IMG/VR virus record: IMGVR_UViG_3300043444_000183
Location: 1 to 64,000 of that record
DNA length: 64,000 nt
DNA from: a virus
Strand: one strand, 5' to 3'
The notes beneath the pieces are model-generated. The model was given only the letters and a program-made list of their open reading frames with translations, was not told the origin of the DNA and did no database searches. Below, piece after piece: positions 25,653 through 32,384 of the stretch. How positions within the stretch are numbered: position 1 is the stretch's first letter; each line of letters begins with the position of its first letter. The position numbers and the translations under genes are program-made.

Positions 25653-25914
25653 GTGGATAGATATTTAGAAAGTGAAATAATTGTACTAGCTCAGCCTCAT
25701 TTTTTGCCGTCTTGAGCGGTGTGCGGAATTTAAGATACCAATAGGCCCCGAAGTTGTCCCATGTCATCTCGTCCGTGAACTGAGACTCTAAATACATGCG
25801 GAACTTCTCGCGATTTAAACAGACTAACTGCTTAACTGTCGAGTTCTTGTTCCATCGGTTTGACCTGATTGAGTCGTTTAATAATTGTCTGTAACGTAAT
25901 TTTAATTTTTCCAT
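25576..25914 (-). CDS. HNH-nuclease-like protein lacking the catalytic His
   Basis: The layout follows small phage HNH nucleases: a basic helical start, then KFRMYLESQF, MTWDNFGAYW, a P-L turn and FHFLNIYPHE with RAKKN. Where active enzymes have W-x-I-D-H it reads W-Y-L-K-F-R, so the catalytic histidines are missing. It overlaps radC by 77 bases. It may be a decayed or repurposed DNA-binding member. Confidence 0.5.
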   Translation of the reverse strand: MEKLKLRYRQLLNDSIRSNRWNKNSTVKQLVCLNREKFRMYLESQFTDEMTWDNFGAYWYLKFRTPLKTAKNEAELVQLFHFLNIYPHETIRAKKNPNQLPISQDKELSGGC

Positions 25915-25971
25915 CGTATAACTTTTTAGTTCAGTAAAGTTATACAACTTTTTTGATTGATTGGTTGATTG

Positions 25972-26304
25972 ATGTCAAAAACAATGTTGACTTTTACCTT
26001 TAATGTCGATTTCATGTTGGTTCAATGTCGATTTTATGTCGATTTTTCCCTTATAGAATAAGGAAAGTGTTGAAATGTTAAGTTTTTTCCTAATAGATTT
26101 AAAATAAAATATATAGTATAACTTATAAGTATATATATAATATAAGCTTTTTCTACCACTATGGTATAAATTACAGCATTTCGACATAAAAGAGGGTTAA
26201 ATTATTGTGAATCAAGAAGTTACGCTAAAAAAAGTTGACATAAAGTTGACATAGCGTAACATAACTTGACATTTGGTCCTGATAATCAGGCAGTTAGTTG
26301 ACAT
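25972..26304. other. Candidate replication origin: inverted 7-mer arrays around AT-rich DNA
   Basis: Four copies of ATGTCRA lie on the left (25972, 26003, 26025, 26036) and five of the reverse form TYGACAT on the right (26181, 26235, 26246, 26266, 26298). The three ATGTCGA copies extend to 11-mers ATGTCGATTTY. Between the arrays is a very AT-rich segment (about 26064-26175) and a hairpin CCTTAT-AGA-ATAAGG at 26049-26063. The stretch between 25915 and 26293 has no convincing gene. The arrangement is that of iterons flanking an unwinding element; an operator for the operon is the alternative. Confidence 0.5.
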
Positions 26305-26443
26305 ACTCCTTTATGTAGTAGGTCACTAGCTCTTTTAGAGTTAGTGAATTGGTATACTGACTGCACTGAGTGGCATACCGGCCGTTTGGTTTGACGATTA
26401 CATTGCCATCGGCGAGCCATTGCTTAAGTCGATCGAGTATCAT
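26294..26443 (-). CDS. Hypothetical protein, 49 aa
   Basis: Starts MILDRLKQWLADGNVIVKPN and ends in a helix TLKELVTYYIKEY. The ATG overlaps the upstream stop (ATGA). Its 3' end reaches into the rightmost repeat of the origin candidate. Confidence 0.5.
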   Translation of the reverse strand: MILDRLKQWLADGNVIVKPNGRYATQCSQYTNSLTLKELVTYYIKEYVN

Positions 26444-26589
26444 GGCTTAATAATAAATACTTGGTTTGACATTGGGCACTGAACTGCAATTGTGGTGTCA
26501 GTTACATTGCCGATTACTTTGTAGTCGCCCGTCAAAACGAACTGCCGACCGCTCACAATGAGGGTCTCTTGGTTGGATAGCTTTATCAT
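26440..26589 (-). CDS. Hypothetical protein, 49 aa
   Basis: A small beta-rich protein (ETLIVSGRQFVLTGDYKVIG, TTIAVQCPM) with ATGA overlaps on both sides. One TTGACAT 7-mer (26466) lies within it. Function is unknown. Confidence 0.5.
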   Translation of the reverse strand: MIKLSNQETLIVSGRQFVLTGDYKVIGNVTDTTIAVQCPMSNQVFIIKP

Positions 26590-26789
26590 AGTCTTTCGAT
26601 TATTGAATCAGTGATTATTCCGTTGATAAATGAAATGATGTCGTACTTATTATCTTCAATGACTTGTTCTAAATAAGCTTTGAAGTCGTCTATATCAATT
26701 CTCATTTGATGTTCTTCGGATAGGTTGTTGACTATGCGTTGAACGTCATCAGCACTCCATTCGAATGCTACACTTTTAATTGTCTCCAT
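26586..26789 (-). CDS. Hypothetical helical protein, 67 aa
   Basis: Amphipathic helices (WSADDVQRIVNNLSEEHQM, FKAYLEQVIEDN) suggest a small soluble helical protein. Family unknown. Confidence 0.55.
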   Translation of the reverse strand: METIKSVAFEWSADDVQRIVNNLSEEHQMRIDIDDFKAYLEQVIEDNKYDIISFINGIITDSIIERL

Positions 26790-26791
26790 GG

Positions 26792-27007
26792 CTATATGTC
26801 TTGAATGTATACTTTAATTGATTGGTCAGGCTCCTGAACGTAGAAAGATTCGAATTCGTCGGTGTAGATGTCGGTGATTGACTCATGGTCAATGATTGAC
26901 TGCCTAATCTCAGCGAATTTCTTATGGGCATCTTCGAACGTCTCGAAGTAAAAATGCTCGTTGTAGTCCATACAATCGAACGTGTGGTGAACTGCGAATT
27001 TTATCAT
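26792..27007 (-). CDS. Hypothetical acidic protein, 71 aa
   Basis: Begins MIKFAVHHTFDCMDYNEHFY and continues with a helix FEDAHKKFAEIRQSI. The layout is a common small alpha/beta phage protein. Strongly acidic; a role as a host-protein inhibitor or mimic is possible but unsupported. Confidence 0.55.
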   Translation of the reverse strand: MIKFAVHHTFDCMDYNEHFYFETFEDAHKKFAEIRQSIIDHESITDIYTDEFESFYVQEPDQSIKVYIQDI

Positions 27008-27016
27008 GATTTCTAG

Positions 27017-27166
27017 TTATTTGATTGTCCATACTTCATCGCACTCGTAGCCGAACTTGGCTTCCATGTAGCTGATGTAATTGTCTAGGTGTGCTTGGCT
27101 TTGCACTTCTTTGCTGACATAGGTGACCTTGAGCCACCTATTGACGAACTTGATTTTGAATTTCAT
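27017..27166 (-). CDS. Hypothetical protein, 49 aa
   Basis: Starts MKFKIKFVNRWLKVTYVSKE. Two beta strands, then a helix with HLDNYISYMEAKFGY. Its ATG overlaps the upstream stop. Function is unknown. Confidence 0.5.
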   Translation of the reverse strand: MKFKIKFVNRWLKVTYVSKEVQSQAHLDNYISYMEAKFGYECDEVWTIK

Positions 27167-27285
27167 ATTGACATGCCTGTGGCTTGGTTTGTAACTACTT
27201 TGTACAAGGCGAATGCTACTGCAATGCCTACTGAACTTGCCATGCAGATTTGGATGGCCTTTGCGATGATGAGTGCTAGTTTCAT
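27163..27285 (-). CDS. Tiny membrane peptide, 40 aa
   Basis: A single hydrophobic stretch (MKLALIIAKAIQICMASSVG and on through AVAFALY) makes up most of the protein. ATGA overlap with the following gene supports translation. Confidence 0.45.
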   Translation of the reverse strand: MKLALIIAKAIQICMASSVGIAVAFALYKVVTNQATGMSI

Positions 27286-27287
27286 GA

Positions 27288-27482
27288 TTATTTTATTTGA
27301 GGGTTAAGTTTCCAAAAGTTGTCTGCGCTGAACGTTTGCTCGTCATATGTCACAGTATATCCATTGTTGACATACTGTGTGCGATGCAATTTGTAGCGGA
27401 TGTCTTGGCCACCGAAATGTTGTTGGTCTACCTTTACCAACGTCCCGTTGATAAGTGCTTTGAATGTCTTTAAAGTTGTCAT
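27288..27482 (-). CDS. Hypothetical protein, 64 aa
   Basis: Polar, beta-rich sequence with KALINGTLVKVDQQHFGGQD and a Tyr/Thr-rich C-terminal half. No family recognised. Coupled to the upstream 36-residue ORF by ATGA. Confidence 0.5.
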   Translation of the reverse strand: MTTLKTFKALINGTLVKVDQQHFGGQDIRYKLHRTQYVNNGYTVTYDEQTFSADNFWKLNPQIK

Positions 27483-27589
27483 CTGTATCTAAATGGGATT
27501 AATAACTTGCGTGTCTTAACTAACACGCCTTCCTGAAAGAAGCCGATGATTTCGTAACGGCCCTCGATTCTGATTACTCTAGTTTCCAT
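27479..27589 (-). CDS. Tiny basic protein, 36 aa
   Basis: METRVIRIEGRYEIIGFFQE followed by a basic tail. The ATGA overlap with the next gene is the main support. Confidence 0.4.
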   Translation of the reverse strand: METRVIRIEGRYEIIGFFQEGVLVKTRKLLIPFRYR

Positions 27590-27591
27590 GA

Positions 27592-27810
27592 TTATTTGTT
27601 TATTAATTCAATAAATGCCTGCTTTGCTGCTTTCTGTGTTGCGTAAATTTCACTTTGAACTCCATTGTATATGAAGCTACATTCACGCCTGAAGCCACCA
27701 AGCATAACTCTTTTTGTTTTACTTCTAGGTGGGCATTCTACCCAAACATCTATCCAAGTAGCTGTCTTATCGCAGTAGGTAATTGTTTCGTTTTTTATAA
27801 CCGCTTTCAT
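27592..27810 (-). CDS. Hypothetical protein, 72 aa
   Basis: Two strands with CDKTATWIDVWVECPP, then a GGFRREC turn and a closing helix TQKAAKQAFIELINK. Three cysteines could bind a metal. Function is unknown. Confidence 0.55.
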   Translation of the reverse strand: MKAVIKNETITYCDKTATWIDVWVECPPRSKTKRVMLGGFRRECSFIYNGVQSEIYATQKAAKQAFIELINK

Positions 27811-27815
27811 TATTT

Positions 27816-27983
27816 CTATTTTTTAAATACATTAAGACCAAGTACATCATCAATTTCTTTACTGAAGAATACTTCTTTATTGTTTTTTTTCTGAGCTTCT
27901 TTACTTTCTATTTGCTTACATAGGTCTAGCATTAATAGTCTGAAGTCTGCTTTGTCTTTTTTATTTGCTTTAGGCTTATTCAT
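27816..27983 (-). CDS. Hypothetical charged helical protein, 55 aa
   Basis: The ATG at 27983 begins MNKPKANKKDKADFRLLMLD after an A-rich leader; an earlier ATG at 28022 is possible. Lys/Glu-rich and helical. It is the first gene after the long leader of the leftward operon. Confidence 0.5.
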   Translation of the reverse strand: MNKPKANKKDKADFRLLMLDLCKQIESKEAQKKNNKEVFFSKEIDDVLGLNVFKK

Positions 27984-28022
27984 GATTTCTAAGTTTAGTG
28001 GTGCAGTGAGTATCGCTCTCAT

Positions 28023-28410
28023 TAATTAGTCATTCTAACTGCACCTAATGCTTGCACGTCACGTGAAACTACGTGCTCTCTTTTAGTCTATCAGGTATCA
28101 CCATTTGGCCTGATAGTTTAACGTCGACCACCTGAGTAGTGTATCGAGCGCCCCGACGTAGCGGAGTCTTTATACTTACCGCATCGGCCTAGTGTGACTC
28201 ACCTAGTTAGTTTATAGTCTTACCAATATGTCAATTAACTTCTTGTTTGATGTAGCAGACCTACCTTTGAACCACTTTACCTCGGCGTGCTCCCCGAAGG
28301 GCGCTTAGTAAAGCTTTATCGTTTCGGTCACCCTGAGTATACTGATTCGTCATCGTAACGCCTGAGGGCTTGCTAGTAAGAAGTGTTGTTGTTAGCTCGT
28401 TTGCTTGATA
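28023..28410 (-). other. Gene-free leader of the leftward operon
   Basis: About 390 nt separate the promoter from the first gene. A hairpin CTATCAGG/CCTGATAG (28088-28095 with 28109-28116, 13-nt loop) and a smaller GCACGT/ACGTGC repeat (28056-28078) are present. Three stretches read like protein but lack an intact gene: a 30-codon ATG frame from 28353, then a piece with AEVKWFKGRSATSNKKLIDI in another frame, then a piece ending KLSGQMVIPDRLKEST that has no start codon. It may be a decayed gene, a regulatory leader, or both. Confidence 0.45.
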
Positions 28411-28441
28411 CAAATATACGGCAAGTTTTTAAATGTGCAAT
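28411..28441 (-). promoter_or_regulatory. Promoter of the leftward operon
   Basis: On the minus strand ATTG (28441-28438), a 19-bp spacer and TATATTTG (28418-28411) match the Bacteroidota -33/-7 layout (TTTG, about 19-20 bp, TAnnTTTG), with one mismatch in the -33. It faces the leader and the whole leftward gene block. Confidence 0.6.
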
Positions 28442-28959
28442 ACTTTTCTACAATTATTTTCACTTTTCATGCTAATTTATAATCATTCTAAATAAGAGAC
28501 ATGTTTGTCTAGCGCCTAAATGCTTGATAAATAGATAGTTACGTACTATATATGCGCAGAATGCTAGCTAAATGTTTATTGTGTGTAATGGTTACGGGGT
28601 GTAACCCCTTCCCTTCAGGCGCGCAACTAACCGCGCAAACGAACGAACGAACGGCCTTCAGGCGGGCAGATTGGATGGCCAATCGATTGGTCTCAAAGTC
28701 TATTCTATTTAACATAATGCAAATTATAAGACAAGCCTAGCAAACGTAACGACAAACGGCATAGCGGCCTAGGGCACGTCTGTATTGGTTTCCATGACAA
28801 ACGGGCAGCACCAACCAAAAGCCAAAAAGTTCGGCCGAAAAGTTCGAAAAGCAGACCCCCCACCCCGAAATGCAAACCGTTTTCCTTTCGCGCCGGCTCG
28901 CGTGGATTGGGGGTATTACCCGCTACTTCTATATATCTGATAATCCTTATATTTGTACC
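28442..28959. other. Divergent intergenic region rich in palindromes
   Basis: No gene is convincing here. Visible structures: hairpin GGTTAC-GGGGT-GTAACC (28590-28606), direct repeats CCTTCAGGCG (28612-28621 and 28655-28664), CGAA repeats (28640-28653), palindrome CCAATCGATTGG (28679-28690), palindrome TTCGGCCGAA (28830-28839) inside two AAAAGTTCG repeats, and a C run (28855-28865). Parts are more GC-rich than the rest of the genome. It lies between the divergent gene blocks, so a control region or second origin is plausible. Confidence 0.5.
28948..28955 (+). promoter_or_regulatory. Candidate rightward promoter -7 box TATATTTG
   Basis: Exact TAnnTTTG box four bases before the ATG at 28960, at the head of the rightward gene block. 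No clear -33 TTTG is visible. Confidence 0.45.
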
Positions 28960-29097
28960 ATGACAATCCTACTCGTACCTACTTTCGGCCTAGCGGTCGG
29001 TCTAGAGATCTTTCCGGCAGACGTTGACTACGAAGTGAATGAGTTGGTATTTAATATAGTAATTTTTAAAATCGTTATACAATGGCAAGAAAGATAG
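28960..29097 (+). CDS. Small hypothetical protein, 45 aa
   Basis: Starts MTILLVPTFGLAVGLEIFPA just after a TATATTTG box and overlaps the next gene by 16 bases. Hydrophobic ends and an acidic centre. It may be a leader peptide or simply the untranslated leader of the next gene. Confidence 0.4.
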   Translation: MTILLVPTFGLAVGLEIFPADVDYEVNELVFNIVIFKIVIQWQER

Positions 29098-29837
29098 TCG
29101 ACCCAAAGACGGGCGCAAGGGTAGCCGATCCAGAATTTGTTGGTGCTAAACTTACAAGTGGATCAACAGGTTCAAGTTGGCCTGAAGTAAGATCACAATA
29201 TCAAAAAGGTCTTCGTTCGGCTGAATTCAACAGAAGAGGTGTAGACCCTGAATTGAAAAGCTACCTAACAGGCAAAACCAATAAACTCAGCGAGGATTTT
29301 GATGAGCCTATGATTTCAAGTGGTGGTGACGTTCGTTGGACAAAAACATTAAAGAATCCACCAAAGGCTGATTTTAATCCTACAATGGCTAAAATGCCGA
29401 CCAAACGTCCTACAAAGATTGAAACAAACAAATCACTTAAGGGGCCACAAGCTAAAAAGACAGCTACACAGGGTTGGTTTGGTGATATCAATCCAAATAC
29501 AGCGGGTACTTCTAACAAGCAGTTAAAGCAATTTGCTTCATATGCGTCTAAAACCAATCTTGGTGAGAGCTTTATTGCAAAGCCAAAGACAGCCATTAAT
29601 GAATATAAGGGCGAGATGAAGTCTCAGCGCAAGCAGTATATCAAAGAAGGCAACAAAGCTGGTGTTAAAGCGACTACTGCTGACATTCGTCAGGCAAGAA
29701 GTGCTGCTAAGTTTACCGGATCGAATAATCCACTTGACGTTCCTGGCATGGCTACTGGCTACAGAGCTGCTCAAGACAACGCTGCCAACCGAAATACTAT
29801 AAAGGCACAGGTCAGCAATCTAAAGAAGCTACGATAA
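29082..29837 (+). CDS. Basic low-complexity protein, 251 aa
   Basis: Rich in Lys, Thr, Ala and Gly with little predicted order and no membrane segment (MARKIVDPKTGARVADPEFV at the start). Unrecognised. Its basic, disordered character and position heading the virion gene block suggest a virion or DNA-associated protein. A strong terminator follows. Confidence 0.7.
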   Translation: MARKIVDPKTGARVADPEFVGAKLTSGSTGSSWPEVRSQYQKGLRSAEFNRRGVDPELKSYLTGKTNKLSEDFDEPMISSGGDVRWTKTLKNPPKADFNPTMAKMPTKRPTKIETNKSLKGPQAKKTATQGWFGDINPNTAGTSNKQLKQFASYASKTNLGESFIAKPKTAINEYKGEMKSQRKQYIKEGNKAGVKATTADIRQARSAAKFTGSNNPLDVPGMATGYRAAQDNAANRNTIKAQVSNLKKLR

Positions 29838-29844
29838 ACAACTC

Positions 29845-29870
29845 AAACCCCTCCAAGTGAGGGGTTTTTT
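29845..29870 (+). terminator. Rho-independent terminator
   Basis: CCCCTC-CAAGT-GAGGGG (29848-29864) followed by six T residues. It isolates 28960-29837 from the chaperonin operon. Confidence 0.85.
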
Positions 29871-29902
29871 CATTATAATTAGACAAATACCATAAAATAT
29901 AC

Positions 29903-29910
29903 TATTTTTG
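29903..29910 (+). promoter_or_regulatory. Candidate promoter -7 box TATTTTTG
   Basis: TAnnTTTG match in AT-rich DNA after the terminator and 18 bases before the groEL ATG. The -33 element is not clear. Confidence 0.45.
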
Positions 29911-29928
29911 TGGTATAAATCTAATAAA

Positions 29929-31497
29929 ATGGTAGTAAAACATGTTCATTTAGGCGATGAAGGTCGCAAAAAGCTCATTAAAGGCATCAAAACGATCGCT
30001 GGAGCAGTAAAAAGCACATTAGGTGCGCGAGGACGCACTGTTCTCATTGAATCAGAGCATCATGTGGGTGGTATCACGGTCACAAAGGACGGTGTAACGG
30101 TCGCTAAGTCGATCAATCTATATGACCCGGTTGAGAACTTGGCTGTTATGATGGTCAGACAGGCTGCTGAGAAGACAGCAACCGTTGCAGGTGATGGCAC
30201 CACGACAAGTGTGGTCTTAGCTGAGGCTATTGTTGATGCAGCTGAGGAGGTACTCTCTTCGGATGACAACGTCACTGAGGTAATTCGTGAGATTAATCAA
30301 ATTACTGACAAGGTTGTCAGTAACCTAACCAAGCGATCAAAGAAGTTATCAGGCAAGAAGCTCCGCGATGTGGCTTCAATTAGTGCAAACAATGACACTG
30401 AGATTGGTGGTATGATCGCTGACGCGTTCAGTGAGGTCAAGATGGTGTCAGTTGAGAACAGTAAGGACCATAACACATACGTTGAGGTGATAAAGGGGAT
30501 CAAGGCTGACCGTGGTTGGACTAGTCGTCACTTTATTACTGACTACAAGCGTCAAGAGGCTGTGTTGGACAACCCATACGTGTTGATCACTGACCAAGAG
30601 ATCAGTAATTTGTTGAACATTGAGAGAATCCTACAGCACATTGTAGCGCAGAACAAGCCATTACTTATCATTGGTGAATTGAGCCCTGCTGCACTTAATA
30701 CGCTGAATATCAACGTGGTCCAGGGTAAAATAAAGGCTTGTAACATCCTGCCTCCAAACTTCGGGTACCGTCAGAAAGACTTACTAGAGGATCTAGCAAT
30801 CGCTTTGGACGGCACATACTTCAGTGAGGACACTGGTGATGACCTATCGCTTATTGACGTGACACACCTGGGTAGATGCGCCAAGGTAATCGTTGGTAAG
30901 GATAATACGATCTTTATGCCTTATGCTAGCTCTCAAGATAGCATAGACAATAGAATCACCGATATCACCGAGACAATCTTCGAGAGCGTAAGCAAAGAAG
31001 AGACTGACTTCCGTAAGGAGAGAGCTGCCAACCTATCAGGTGGTGTTGCTGTCATCTATGTTGGAGCGTTAAGTGACATCGAGCAGAAGGAGAAGAAGGA
31101 CCGCATTGACGACGCTGTGTGTGCTGTTGAGGCGGCCTTAGAGGAGGGTATTCTCCCTGGTGGTGGTGTAGCATTGTTCAACGAGGCAACAGAGCTTGGA
31201 CGCAGCGAAATCACTCCTGCATTAAATATTATGATCAAGGCTTTGAGAGCTCCAATGTGGCAGATCATCACAAACGCAGGTAAGGACGCATATAGTATCA
31301 TGGATGGAATCATGCCAATCCCTAACGAGGGCTATGACGTGAAGGCTGAGCAGTACGTTGATATGATCAAGGCTGGTATTGTTGACCCAACGAAGGTGAC
31401 AAAGAACGCCCTGTTAAACGCTGTGTCGGTCGCTACGACAATCTTAAGTACAAACGCTATCATTACAAATATCAGAGCAGATGAGAGTACTAAATAA
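29929..31497 (+). CDS. groEL: Phage GroEL-type group I chaperonin
   Basis: The 522-residue product aligns by eye along the whole GroEL length. The ATP site G88-D-G-T-T-T matches GDGTTT of GroEL, and the equatorial DDAVCAVEAALEEG then LPGGG (near 404-413) matches the signature before the Gly-rich loop. The start at 29929 is the ATG after an A-rich leader. The Gly-Gly-Met tail of bacterial GroEL is missing; the protein ends with charged residues. It should form a folding chamber, probably for capsid or tail proteins, which is inferred. The co-chaperonin gene overlaps by 17 bases. Confidence 0.95.
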   Translation: MVVKHVHLGDEGRKKLIKGIKTIAGAVKSTLGARGRTVLIESEHHVGGITVTKDGVTVAKSINLYDPVENLAVMMVRQAAEKTATVAGDGTTTSVVLAEAIVDAAEEVLSSDDNVTEVIREINQITDKVVSNLTKRSKKLSGKKLRDVASISANNDTEIGGMIADAFSEVKMVSVENSKDHNTYVEVIKGIKADRGWTSRHFITDYKRQEAVLDNPYVLITDQEISNLLNIERILQHIVAQNKPLLIIGELSPAALNTLNINVVQGKIKACNILPPNFGYRQKDLLEDLAIALDGTYFSEDTGDDLSLIDVTHLGRCAKVIVGKDNTIFMPYASSQDSIDNRITDITETIFESVSKEETDFRKERAANLSGGVAVIYVGALSDIEQKEKKDRIDDAVCAVEAALEEGILPGGGVALFNEATELGRSEITPALNIMIKALRAPMWQIITNAGKDAYSIMDGIMPIPNEGYDVKAEQYVDMIKAGIVDPTKVTKNALLNAVSVATTILSTNAIITNIRADESTK

Positions 31498-31738
31498 ATA
31501 CTTGCTTGCTCAGAAGATTTCTGAGCAAAAACAAACAAAGAGTGGTCTTCTATTAACCGGTGAGGACTCAAGCGATATGCGTTACCACAAGGCGACTGTC
31601 TTTGACGTTGGTATTCAAGTGTCTGGAATTCAGTATGGCGACGTCATTCTGTACGACAAGGTGAACAGCCATGACGTGTTGATCAACGAAACTCGCTATG
31701 TAATTCTCCAGGAGAAGGACGTTGTTGTTGTTCTTTAA
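31481..31738 (+). CDS. groES: Phage GroES-type co-chaperonin
   Basis: The 85-residue product follows the GroES pattern: an opening strand VLNKYLLAQKI, a mobile loop KQTKSGLLLTGEDSS (with LLL where GroES has IVL), YGDVILYDKV and a closing ILQEKDVVVVL. The start lies within the end of groEL, as expected for coupled production. It is slightly shorter than bacterial GroES (about 95). The last 56 bases overlap the opposing regulator gene. Confidence 0.85.
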   Translation: MRVLNKYLLAQKISEQKQTKSGLLLTGEDSSDMRYHKATVFDVGIQVSGIQYGDVILYDKVNSHDVLINETRYVILQEKDVVVVL

Positions 31739-32189
31739 GTCGGTCGTTAAAATCTAGTATAGCTTTTGCTAATGTTTTTTGATGGAATGGGGCGTTCTTA
31801 CGGAACGCCTTATTTCGTCTAGATGATGTCGGAATTGGCTCTAGGCCGGTCAGTTTCTTATAGATAGACGTCACCATCTTCTTAGCCTTAAATGACACCT
31901 CATACATATTGGTCTCACCGAACCCGCGCTTACGCCATATATAGACCCATTCCTCTCTTAGCAGCCTATCAAAGCGGTTGCGATCCCACAGCATGAAGTT
32001 TGCGTAGTCGGCAAAGTCTGCCCTTGTGAACAGTCTCTTTTTATGTAAGAACAGGATCATCTCTAGGTCTGATCGACTGAGATTGTAATTAACTTGTGCC
32101 CATCGTCTGACGATCGCCCATTCTCCAAGGAAGTCATACGTCAACTCACGTCTTTCGTATGCCTTATCGCGTTTGATTATTCTTTTCAT
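31683..32189 (-). CDS. Winged-helix (MarR-like) regulator
   Basis: The 168-residue basic protein has a winged-helix layout: LSRSDLEMILFLHKKRLFTR, FADYANFMLWDRNRFDRLL, then a wing with WVYIWRKRGFG. A basic tail follows. It is the only leftward gene in the rightward block. Its start abuts an 18-bp palindrome it could bind, and its end overlaps groES by 56 bases, so it may control itself and the virion genes. The binding idea is inference. Confidence 0.7.
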   Translation of the reverse strand: MKRIIKRDKAYERRELTYDFLGEWAIVRRWAQVNYNLSRSDLEMILFLHKKRLFTRADFADYANFMLWDRNRFDRLLREEWVYIWRKRGFGETNMYEVSFKAKKMVTSIYKKLTGLEPIPTSSRRNKAFRKNAPFHQKTLAKAILDFNDRLKEQQQRPSPGELHSEFR

Positions 32190-32207
32190 TATATTTGTAC
32201 AAATATA
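32190..32207. promoter_or_regulatory. Divergent palindromic promoter/operator
   Basis: TATATTTGTACAAATATA is a perfect 18-bp palindrome. Each strand contains TATATTTG, an exact -7 box, so opposed promoters for 31683-32189 and 32214 onward overlap face to face. On the minus strand GTTG lies 20 bp upstream, a fair -33; the plus strand has TTTG at 14 bp. The regulator's ATG begins one base past the palindrome, so its mRNA would be nearly leaderless. Confidence 0.6.
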
Positions 32208-32213
32208 TTCATT

Positions 32214-32384
32214 ATGGGACTATATAGCAACATTCACGCAAAGAGAGAGCGAATTAAAGCTGGATCAGGAGAGAAGATGCGTAAACCAGGCGAGAAGGGA
32301 GCACCGACTGCTCAGAGCTTCAAAGAGGCCGCTAAAACAGCAAAAGATGGCAAAGGATCCAAGACTAGAAAGAGCGGGCGTTGA
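32214..32384 (+). CDS. Small basic phage protein, 56 aa
   Basis: Starts MGLYSNIHAKRERIKAGSGE and ends in Lys/Ser/Gly-rich sequence. This pattern recurs in many crAss-like and related phages near virion genes. Probably a minor virion or DNA-binding protein. The chosen start follows the palindromic promoter. Confidence 0.75.
   Translation: MGLYSNIHAKRERIKAGSGEKMRKPGEKGAPTAQSFKEAAKTAKDGKGSKTRKSGR

Noticed and set aside
25975-26187. 70-codon leftward frame across the repeat arrays
   Set aside because: Its translation is Tyr/Lys/Ile-rich AT-driven sequence without any pattern, and it covers the iteron arrays.
26235-26304. TTGACAT copies as sigma-70 -35 promoter elements
   Set aside because: The host type uses TTTG/TAnnTTTG promoters, no -10 boxes follow at proper spacing, and the mirrored copies on the other side fit iterons better.
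28640-28653. CGAA repeats as a CRISPR remnant
   Set aside because: Only a 4-base unit repeated three times, with no spacers and no cas genes.
28552-28740. 62-codon frame with a lipobox-like VMVTGC
   Set aside because: It runs through a strong hairpin, direct repeats and CGAA tandem repeats, and its second half is low-quality sequence. More likely chance in regulatory DNA.
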